Source: Edaphochlamys debaryana
Lineage: Eukaryota; Chlorophyta; Chlorophyceae; Chlamydomonadales
Length of the DNA: 64,000 nt
Assembly: GCA_016858145.1 (NCBI GenBank)
Contig: JAEHOE010000191.1
Coordinates: 117,358-181,357, forward strand
Direction of reading: 5' to 3'
The notes beneath the pieces are model-generated. The model made no database searches. It was not told the origin of the DNA and saw nothing but the letters and a program-made list of their open reading frames with translations. Within the stretch, counting starts at the first letter, position 1, and every line of letters begins with the position of its first letter. The translations under genes and the position numbers were made by a program. This document shows positions 23,501-33,100 of this stretch, one piece after another.

Positions 23501-23905
23501 GACTAGACTCATCAAGACACCAACTGATGTAGCGCGCCCCGAGTGCGATTGTGGGAAGGCCGCCCGCCCCCTCCGCCCCCCCCCAACACTCACCCCAAAG
23601 GAGCCAGCCCCGTGGATGAGTACCGTGCCGCCGGCCTCGCCTGCCGCCGCTCCCCGCTTCTCCCGCGACCCTTCCCCTTCTTCCGCCGCCGCCGCCGCTG
23701 CCGCCAGCGCCGTCGCAGTGTGTCGGAGAACCTCGGGCCGAAGCGTCTCCACCTGAGACTTGACGGTTACAGCCGCACCCCCTAGCTTTACGATCCGCCG
23801 TACACGAGGTAGGGGGGGCTGGGGCGCGGCTGCGGCTGCGGCTGGTGAAGGGGTGGCGATTGCCGCCGCATCGGCGGCGGTGGAGGCTGCTGCCGCTGCC
23901 CGCAT
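20580..23905 (-). CDS. IPK: Isopentenyl phosphate kinase
   Basis: Phosphorylates isopentenyl phosphate with ATP to isopentenyl diphosphate, feeding isoprenoid synthesis; an amino-acid-kinase-fold enzyme. Eight exons on the minus strand give 373 residues: 23905-23594, 23291-23212, 22913-22864, 22675-22617, 22170-21997, 21695-21617, 21278-21183 and 20851-20580. Motifs in order: RIVKLGGAAVTVKS (ATP-binding Gly-rich strand), VLIHGAGSFGHHPASQYGVA (the HGAGSFGH signature with the catalytic-region histidines), NGLVVAALVEAGAPAVGLSP, LLPVLHGDCVVDEG, AVLSGDTLVRDLA, FLTNVAGVYDRPPEE, and TADAHDVTGGIALKVEEA. The N-terminus is an Ala-rich extension of about 35 residues, and the tail after GTRVEP is longer and Gly-rich compared with plant IPK. 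Intron 5 carries a copy of the end of exon 5, and the last intron a copy of the start of exon 8. The gene is head-to-head with ERV46. Confidence in function is high because all kinase motifs are present. Confidence 0.93.
21851..21915 (-). repeat. Degenerate copy of IPK exon 5 end in intron
   Basis: On the minus strand this intronic segment would read GDTLLRDLAGGLRPGWVVVL. It parallels GDTLVRDLAGALRPDWVVFL at the end of exon 5 (21997-22060) and is followed by a GTGG donor-like sequence. It is about 140 bases downstream of the true exon end and has several differences, so it is an older duplication. Confidence 0.85.
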
Positions 23906-24578
23906 GGCGTCGCACCGCCCAGAGGGCTGGGGGATGGGGTGTGGCTGTCCAGGCTGGATGGAGGTGAGAGGGAGGCGGGGGTGGGGCGGTGAGGGCCACT
24001 ACGGCAAGGCGCAAGGCGCATGGGGACCCCGTCGCACCCCCCCTCCACTTTGCACATCCCTTTGTTGTTTGGCGTGCGCCAAACGGCCTCGGCTTGCAGG
24101 CTATGTCCGTGCGGACTCCACCCCAAAACGGCTGCCGCTCTCTAAAACGTGCGCTGGTTTGGCTCATCTCCCCTACAGCACCTGTGAGGCGGCCACGCGT
24201 CCCCCACGTGCGGGTGCAGCGACTCGCACCGACGGGCAGGCTGTCTGGCTTCTGGCGTGCAAGGCAGCCACGGTCGCGTGACGGGCTAGGGCATAGTCGT
24301 GTGTGAGGAGCGTGTGGGTGCTGCTATTGTGGTTGGGCAAAGTGGCAAGGGCCCTTGCCTGGGGCCGGTCTTGCCCATCGCGAGCGCGGGACAGCGGTGC
24401 ATCGGCCCCGCGCAAACCAGTTCGTCAACAGTTCTCCCCACACCGAGCCACTCCTGACACTTTAGGTTTGACGCCTGCATCAGTATTGCGTCGCAAGTTG
24501 CTGAACGCCATCGATCAGTGCCACGGTCCTCGGGAAAGCCGCTCCCCCCAAAGCAGGGCCCCTTAGCTACTAGGCATC
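23906..24578. promoter_or_regulatory. Divergent intergenic region IPK/ERV46
   Basis: These 673 bases lie between two head-to-head start codons and must contain both promoters and 5' UTRs. No ORF with coding character and no clear core-promoter motif was recognised. Confidence 0.4.
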
Positions 24579-27500
24579 ATGGCTAGCTCAGGAGGCGGGG
24601 GCATTCTGTCAAAGCTTAAAGCTCTGGACGCGTATCCCAAGATCAATGAGGATTTCTTTACCAAGACTATGTCGGGTGGTGTGATCACCATCGTGGCATC
24701 GGTGGTCATGGTCCTCCTCTTCCTCTCGGAGCTACGTAGGTCGCGAGAGCGGCACGGGGCTCGCCTGGCGGAGCAATAACAGCTTCCGTGCCTCTTGCAG
24801 GGCTATACCTAACGACGCAATCAGTCCACGAGCTATCAGTGGACGTGGGGAGAGGGGAAAAGATACAGATTCATGTGAGGCGCGCCAACCGAGCGATGGC
24901 TGGCCGACCGCTCGGCGCCCTGCCAGCCTGCGATGGCTACGAGGCCTTCTAAGCCTCTTCGGTGGCCCTAGCTGATCCCTCGCCTTGTCGCCTTGCCCCG
25001 CGCGCAGTTCGACGTGACGTTCCCGAAAGTGCCATGCGCATGGCTGAGCCTGGACGCTATGGACATCAGCGGGGAGCTCCACCTTGATCTGGTAGTTGAG
25101 CGTCGAAGTCATTGCCGCCGGGGTTAGCGGCACAGGCGCTCACCCGCGCTCCGTTTCCCCCCCCTCCCCCTTCGCCCGCCAGGACCACGATGTCTACAAG
25201 CAGCGGCTGAGCCCCTCGGGGTCTCCCGTGAAGGAGGCGGAGAAGCACAATGTGGAGGAGACGAAGAAGAAGGCAATGGCGGAGGCGACGGCGGATAACA
25301 GCACCGCGCCAGTGTGCGGGAGTTGCTATGGCGCGGAGGAGAAGCAGGGGGACTGCTGCAACACGTGCGACGAGGTCAGTCGCTGGGCGTTCGAGCCCCA
25401 AGCAGGGCCTGAAGCAAAATGCAGCATGGGCACGGCCTGGACCCATCAGCCTCCCGTCCAACAGCACCAGCAAGCCCCCATCGAATGCCAGAGCTGAGGC
25501 CGGACGAGGGCGGCGCTGTCAAAGCGGCTGGAGGGGCGTTGTCTGGGGGTGTCAGCACTTGGGTGGCTGACGGCGAGAGCACGGACCTTGCTCCACACAC
25601 ACTTGCTTCTGACGGCGGATGCTGCCAACTGGCGTGGGTTCAGGGGCATCATACCGGTGCCTGATGGCCCCTGCACGCTAGGCAGCTACCATGCAAGGGG
25701 GCCTGGCTCCAGGCACGAGGGCAGGGCAAGCCACGCGAACCGGCCCCAGGGCGCTGGGAAGCGACGGACAGCGGGCCGTGGCCTGCAGTCGTGGGTTCAA
25801 GGGCCTGGCCGATGCCTTACATCGCCCAAGTCTTCCGCCGCTTTCCATGCGAGCTCCGACTCCGCAGCTCGCCGGTCTCTGGGGGCCGTATTGACCGCCG
25901 CTCGTCACCCGGGCCCGTCACGCACCCCCTCCCCTCGCGCTCCGCCCCGGCCCTCCACCTGACCACCTCCCTCCCCCCTCCCTCCCTCTGCCCCTCCCTT
26001 CCTCGCCCCCAGGTCCGCGCCGCGTACCGCCGCAAGGGCTGGGCGCTGGCCAACGTAGACCACATCGAGCAGTGCGCGCACGACGCGTACACGGAGAGCA
26101 TCAAGGAGCAGACCGGGGAGGGGTGCCACATGTGGGGCATGCTGGAGGTGAGGCGGAGCTGGAGGGGTGGGGGTGGAGGGGGTGCAGGGAGGCGAGGGGA
26201 GGGTGATGCGTGTTGAGGTGGGGGAGGTGGGGGGGCCATGGGGCGGGGCCCGGGCCGGAGGGGGCGGCCGGGGGGGGGGGGAGCGGACGGGTGGGCGGTT
26301 CTATGAACGGGGTCATCGAGGGGCAAGGGCGGGAAAGCGCCAGCTCGCCAGCTGGGTCCGCCAGCCGGGTGCTGAGGGTGCTGAGACTGGGGGCTCATCC
26401 ATTTGCCTGGACGACTGCCAAGGGCGCCGGCAGGCAGGGAGGGCGGAACTCGTCGGCAGCTTGCGAAACTAGACGTACGAGGACCCAACAAGTGCCGCCG
26501 TGGACTAGAGCCATGGCCCTACCCGGGGCACTGCTCGCTGCACCGGATCGTGGACAACACGCTCGTCTTTCCACCCCTCCCCGCCCCGCAGGTGAACAAG
26601 GTGGCCGGCAACTTCCACTTCGCGCCTGGGCGCTCCTACCAGCAGGGCTCCATGCACGTGCACGATATCGCGCCATTCGGGGACGCGGTGATCGACTTCC
26701 GGCACACGGTGCACAAGCTGTCGTTCGGGCAGCCGTACCCGGGCATGAAGGTGGGGCGGCGGGAGCTGGGAGGCGGGAGACACCGACGGCCAGGCAGGCT
26801 GGCAGCGTATCGCAGCGGCGAGGCGGGGCGGCGGGAGGGCTGCTGCACGCGGCCATCGGTAGCGGAGTTACCCGGGGCGCTCTTGGCCACACAACGGATC
26901 ACACCGCTCGCCTTCTCCTTCTCTACCCCCCAGAACCCGCTGGACGGCGCCAAGGCGGGGTACACCGCCGCCGCCGCCACCGGGATGTTCCAGTACTTCC
27001 TTAAGGTGGGGGTGGGAGTGGTGGGTGGGTGGGTGGGTGGGTACTGAAAGTTTACAGGCGATCAGGGCCGTTCGCGTGCTCGAAACCGCCCAGCAAACCC
27101 GCCGCCTGGCGGTGCTAGACCTTGGAAATCCTTCCCGCGGAATACCACCGGGAAGGGCTTAGGTGGGTGGGTGGGAGGAAGGAAGCAGCGGGCAGGCTGT
27201 ATTGGGTATTGAAGGCAAGGTTGGAGGCGTGGCGCTCGGCTGCCAGCATGTGGGCCCAACAGTTGCGGACCCATCGGATGTGTGCGCGTGTGCGGCACAC
27301 GGCGCGAGGCCGAGAGCCTGGGACAGGGCGCGCGGGCACGCGCACAAGAGCACACACAGAAAGGGGGCAGGCATGGTCCAGCCCGTGTCCATCTTGGTGT
27401 GAGGTGCGGCCAGGTCTGCAGGCGGTGCCGGCCAAGGGGCTCGAGTAATATGCGCACACACCCCGGTGTGGCCCGGGGCAGCTGCCACCCTCAGGCCGCC

Positions 27501-28896
27501 AACTACGCGCAGCCTGGGACTTGCTCTTTCCGCTTATACAATCATGGTCAGCACACACCCCAGTGTGGCCCGCTTCAGCCCGGGCCTCGCTTTCCGCTAG
27601 TATGGGGTTCGCTTTCCTCGTCACTGCTACCTCAGGGTTCGCACACCCCCAATGGTTTCGCTCTCTGCAGCGGTACTGGCACGGGGTGGTTTCGCTCTCT
27701 GCAGCGGTACTGGCAGCGGTAGCGGCAGCGGTACTGGCGCGGGGGCACTGGCCCACGAGGACAGCAGAGCGAAGGGTGCGCGCCGCATGGCTGCCGCGGA
27801 CGAGGCGGACGGCCCCAAAGCAGCACTGGCGGGAGAGGGGGCGAGGTCCCGGTCCCGGCGCTGGTGCTTCTGGCGGAAGCCCGCTCTGTCGTCTAGCGTT
27901 TGGCTACGGATGGCAGTGTCCGGGTCCGTGGCTGCACGGGTCCATGGCGGGACAGGGCCTGGCGCGGCTCGTGTCGGCCGGCGCCGCTGGTGACAGGGCA
28001 GTGCGGAAGTGGCTCTCCCGCTCTGACACGACCAGCTGGCAGCAATGCGCTTCGGGCTGGTTTCGAGGGGCGCTGCTGCCGGATGCTAGGTTCTTCCATC
28101 TCTGATGCATCCGCCATCCACGCTCCACGGTCCAGCCCTCCCCTGGAAGAACCCCTCACAGCTACCGCACCCTCCCTCCACAACTCCGCATCCCACATCG
28201 AAGGATCTCCCGCCCCGGACCCCCACCCTGACCCCGAACCCCACGCCCAACCGCCCTGACCCCCCAGGTGGTCCCCACCTCGTACACCTCCCTCTCCAAC
28301 CGCACGCTGGCGACCAACCAGTTCTCCGTCACGGAGAACTTCCGGGAAGCGCAGGGTGCGGCGGGCAAGACGCTGCCGGGCGTCTTCTTCTTCTACGACC
28401 TCTCACCCATCAAGGTGGGGCAGGGCGGGAGGGTGGGGAGGATGGGGAGGGTGGAGTTGGTAGGGGTGGAAGAGGCGGGAAGGGCCGGAGTGCGGGAGGA
28501 CAGAGGGGCGGATGGACAGACTTGTGCCTGGACGGTGGAGGCTGGGTGGGGGTGGAGACCTGGGGCCTGGCGGGCGGGCGACGTTGGGGGGGACAGAGCG
28601 ATTGGCGTTGGGGGTGGGGGTGCATGGGTGCGAGTCAGGGGGGCGGGCAGCGAGCACCTCCCCCGTCCGGCTTTTGTTTGCACAACTCCGCGAGCAGCCC
28701 CCGTCACTACGGCATCCCGACTTAACGCACCCCGCAGGTCAAGATCGTCGAGCACGCCTCCTCGTTCCTGTCCTTCCTCACCTCGGTGTGCGCCATCGTG
28801 GGCGGCGTGTTCACGGTGTCGGGCATCGTGGACGCCTTCGTGTACACCTCCACCAAGCTCATCAAGAAGAAGATGGAGCTAGGCAAATTCTCGTGA
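24579..28896 (+). CDS. ERV46: ERV46/ERGIC3 ER-Golgi cargo receptor
   Basis: Membrane receptor cycling between ER and Golgi, with Erv41-type partners, to retrieve escaped ER proteins (family knowledge). Nine exons give 392 residues: 24579-24735, 24801-24874, 25008-25091, 25183-25374, 26013-26147, 26592-26750, 26934-27005, 28268-28414 and 28738-28896. Human ERGIC3 is of similar length. The N-terminus has KLKALDAYPKINEDFF, then a membrane helix (GGVITIVASVVMVLLFL). The lumenal region has FDVTFPKVPCAWLSLDAMD, the cysteine cluster CGSCYGAE...CCNTCDEVRAAY, GEGCHMWGMLEVNKVAGNFH and TVHKLSFGQPYPGMKNPLDG. A second helix (FLSFLTSVCAIVGGVFTV) precedes the short tail KKKMELGKFS. Topology and cysteines match the family closely. 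Intron 7 (1262 bases) is the longest and holds short degenerate repeats of a CAGCGGTACTGGC core near 27660-27740. There are no missing domains. Confidence 0.95.
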
Positions 28897-29899
28897 TGAA
28901 ACGATTGACTTGGGTGTGTGGGGTGTGTGTGAAAGGCCCCCGGATAGATGTGGGGGGGGGCGGGAGGGGAATAGGATCGGGGACAGGGGGCGGCGAGTTG
29001 AGGGAGCATTGGCGGTGGAGCCGTGGGGGGATCGGGCTGGCGCTGTGCAGGCGTACGGACGGGTGCCCGCGCACGGGACCCCTTTGTGGGGTTCTTGGGG
29101 TGGACGTTTAGCGAGGAAGGTGGAGCAAGGCTGTGGACCCCTGGCCCTAGCGGGAGGAGGCGGGGCGGAGGAACGACAATCCCCTCGCGATTCGCGTTTT
29201 GTCCGTCGGGGGCTCGCCGACAAGCCTGTTCCTGAGGCTGTGCGGTGGGCTGACGCGGCGACTAGCAGGAGGCTGCAGACGAGGCGTTCAGGCTCGGAGT
29301 GAGAGCGCTTGCGAGCCTGTCGAAGCACGGGCGTTGCAGCCCCGGGGGAGGCAGAGGCTGCATTTGGGAATGGAGGTGTAGGTGGACGGCCGGTACCGTA
29401 TGGAGCTTGGAGCAGGCGGACAGAGTATGCAGGCACGAAGGACGGATCACGGGGAGCGTTAGGTGAGGCTGCGAGTGGCAGAGGAGGGACGCGTCCTGCG
29501 AGTCTTTGCGGGTTCGGAGGTCAGGGGCGGTGGTGGCCGGCCGCCGGCGCCGCGGACCCGCGGTCGTAAACATCAAAGCTTTGCTCGTTGGCAAGAGGCG
29601 TGTTGGGCGTGCTCGCAATGGGAGTGAGGGCGTAGCCTGCGTGTAGTACACTGTTCACAAGCTACAACCTACGTGGAGCGGTATGCGGTATGCACGACGA
29701 CGTAGCCGCTAAGCCGCTGCCACAACGTGCGAGGAGCCCTGCGAGGAGGACCCTGAGGAGGAAGGCAGTGTGCGTCGCTGAGGCAGGGGCAATCCTAGGG
29801 GCAGCCGCGTGCGTGAACGGTTCTTCGAGGCTCCTGGTGTTGTGCAGGCGGGCTCCAGAGCGCGTTGGCCCACCTGTGATCAAATGAAGCCTCTGGGGA
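28897..29899. other. Intergenic, no gene seen
   Basis: This is the 3' flank of ERV46 up to the tail of the LINE. The frames here are short and without coding bias. No recognisable repeat apart from the LINE edge. Confidence 0.35.
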
Positions 29900-29928
29900 T
29901 TCTATACTCGCAGGGAAGGATGCGATGG

Positions 29929-29933
29929 TTACA
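29929..29933 (-). terminator. TGTAA polyadenylation signal of the LINE
   Basis: The minus strand reads CCTGTAACC here, 173 bases after the ORF2 stop. TGTAA is the usual volvocine polyadenylation signal. The related fragment at 19576-19580 keeps it. Confidence 0.5.
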
Positions 29934-30105
29934 GGAGGAACCGCCTCCAGAAGGGGAGGGGTTGAGCGAAAGCGCCACCTACTGGGTGTGCCACCTGCAC
30001 ACCGACACCCACGCAACGTGACTGACTTTCGGTCGTCACACCACGTTGCTAGGGCCGGGCCCGTAGAGCCCCCCTCAGTACTATTCCACTCATTCCGCTG
30101 TGCCT

Positions 30106-33100
30106 TTAATCATCGTCAATCAAGGCCAGGACGCCTGGGGGCTCCTGCACAGTCAATCTGCCACCTGAGACTCGCAGGAAAGGGTGGTCCGCCGGTATTG
30201 TCTCCCAGCCACTTGGTGGCCTGAGCGCAGCAAAAGAGTGAAGCGCTCCCCAAAACTCAGCTGACACCAACACACGTCCACGGTTCAGCACCCCGAGGCG
30301 ATTCCCATTCTCCCTTGTCGCGTATAGATATCGGCGTCCCTTCTCCATGGCTGTCGTGGCTGCAAGACACACCACATCCCACACTCTCTGGTCAACTCCC
30401 TCCGTTGGTCGAGCCAGCCAAAGATTGAACCGGCGAAGTGGCCAGGTCCATGGCATGCCCTGCTCGCCCCCTAGACACGCGCACATCTCATCAACCAGGC
30501 CCTCAGCCAAGTAGCATTTCCAAAAGTGGTGCAATCTGTCCCCTCCGTGCATCGCAATCTCACATGGGCACGTGGCCGTTCCTTCATGTGCCGAAAAGCC
30601 AGTAAAGCCGTTGAGCGCCAAGCGCCAGAAAGCTTCCTTCCACACGTTCTCCCAGCGCAGGGCCCACAGCCTGCGCAAGGTGGCTTGTAGGTCCAACAGG
30701 TCTGACTCGTCCCCTACCCCACCACTCAGCGCCTCTGCCACAAAATTCAAATGCTTGCCTTTCACATACTCGAAAGCGGGCTCCATCTGCAGGGCCGTGG
30801 CAAGGCTCACCGACAACCTAGCCGCTGGCACAAGCGTCTGTCCGGCACGCCAACCTATGCATCCCAAGAGTTCTTTCCATGCCTCCTCCTCTGGGCAGGC
30901 CAAGTCCGGGTTCTCTTCCACCTCCGTTGCTGCTTGCACCCACGGTACGGGAATATGGCCCATCAAGCTATCGATCCTCCCTAGGAGCGCAGGGCCATTG
31001 CGTAGCGCTGCGGGTAGAGACACATACCCCCCTCGTCCCCACAGACCAACTACGATGTTCTCTTTCACCTTCCTTGAGCACTCGCTCCTAGCCATCGGTG
31101 GCAGCCTGCCCCCCTGGGCTCCACTGAGCCCCGCCCTTGCTCCCGCCCCTGCCCTATAGGCTCTTACTAGTTGGCCAACAGTCCTCAATTCATTGATACC
31201 CATCAGGTCCGCATACATGCTTTCCAGCCCCCCACGGCCTGCTGCTGCGGGTCTGAGGGCCGGATTTCCCCATACTGGCGCGCTGTGTACCCACGGCCCC
31301 ACCGCGGGGCTCTTGATCAACTCAACCCGGGGGAGATGGAGGAGTGCCCCCGTTATCATGTTCAGCGTCGGGCAGGGGCTGTTTGCCGTGGTCCCCAGCA
31401 CCTTGGTGGCGGCGTTGGGGCCTGCCCGCTGGGCTGTGAAGAGGCAGAGGGGGTGTACGGCCGGGTGCGTTCGTCGGAGGAGCTCCATTGCGACCGTCGG
31501 CCACACTGGCCTGAAGCGGAGGAGGTTCGGGCAGCTGCCCAGCACGCAGCGTGTCGCCAGCACCGCTTGTCGGGCCCGTACGTGTTCTACCACCGGGAGG
31601 AGGCCGAGTCCTCCGTCCTCCGGGGGGACGCACATCGCCTTGTAGCCTATCCCCGGCAGGCGAGCGTGTGGGTTACTGGCGTGTGCCGCCGGCGTCATGC
31701 TGCGGTCCACCATGGCTGCGACCGTGCTGCAGAGTCGCTGCAGCTCGGGCGGGGGGGGGAAAGCGAATTCCAGGTGGTACAGGACCTTGGAGATTGCGTA
31801 GCCAGAGGCCGTCGACGCTCTCCCAAAGGCTGAAAGATTCAGGGACACCAGCTTGGTTAGAGCCGAGTAGACTCCATCCAGGGCGATGGCCGGCTTGCAC
31901 AGGGCGGCGGTGTTGGCGACTGTTACCCCCAGGGTCTTGGCCTTCACGACGGTTCGCAGTGAGGTATCAGGGGGTGGCGGTGCGGGCGGCGGGCCGGGCG
32001 GCGGCTCAGGCGGCGGCGCGGGCGGCAGGCCAGGCGGCGGCGCGGGCGGCAGGCCAGGCGGCGGCGCGGGCGGCAGGCCAGGCGGCGGCGCGGGCGGCAG
32101 GCCAGGCGGCGGCGCGGGCGGCGGGCCAGGCGGCGGCGCGGGCGGCAGGCCAGGCGGCGGCGCGGGCGGCAGGCCAGGCGGCGGCGCGGGCAGCAGGCCA
32201 GGCGGCGGCGCGGGCGGCAGGCCAGGCGGCGGCGCGGGCGGCGGGCCAGGCGGCGGCGCGGGCGGCAGGCCAGGCGGCGGCGCGGGCAGCAGGCCAGGCG
32301 GCGGTGCGGGCGGCAGGCCAGGCGGCGGCGCGGGCGGCAGGCCAGGCGGCAGCGTGGGCGGTGGATCTGGTGGTGGGTCCAGCGCCGGTGCGGGCGGCGG
32401 GCCGTGCGGCGGCGCGGGCGGTGGGCCGGGCAGCGGCGCGGGCAGCGGCGCAGGCGGTGGGATCAGGCCGACGGGGAGCAGCTCCGACTTGCTGGCGTTC
32501 AGGCGTTGTCCACTTGCTTGCGCAAAGGTCTCCATGGCTGCAGCGAAAGCGGCGGCTGTGTTGGGTCGCAAGAATTGCGTGTAGTCGTCTGCGTATTGGG
32601 AAGCTCGGAGGACAAGCTGGCGGCCGTTGGGTGAGAGAGCAATCTGGAATCCCTGTTTAGCAAGCCACGATAGTAGCGCTTGAGCGGCCGCCAGGTAGAG
32701 CAGCGGCGCTAATGGGCAGCCTTGCCGTACCCCTGCTGTTATCTCCAGGTGACCTGATACGTCGCCGTTGACTAGGGCCGCGGATCTTGTGCCCTGGTGC
32801 AGAAGCCGCACCCACGCCAGGAAGCCATTGCCAACCCCCAGCGCTTCCAGGCACTCAAACAGGAAGCCCCGGTCCAGCGTGTCGTACGCCTTGTGGAAAT
32901 CTAGGAAGGCCATGAGCCCCTCCTCACCTGCCACTCTTAGCAGCTCTGGTGTCAGCTGCATGAGCATGATGTTATCAGCAATCCGTCGACCTGACAGAAA
33001 GGCGGTCTGCTCGGGGCTGATAATGGCGGCGAAGGCTGGTTGCAGGCGGGCTGCCAGGACGCGGGCCAAAGTTCGGTAGTCCGTGTCCAGCAGCGTGATG

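Noticed and set aside
31551..32660. Plus-strand Ala/Gly-rich frames over the LINE
   Set aside because: They are antisense readings of the proline minisatellite in ORF2.
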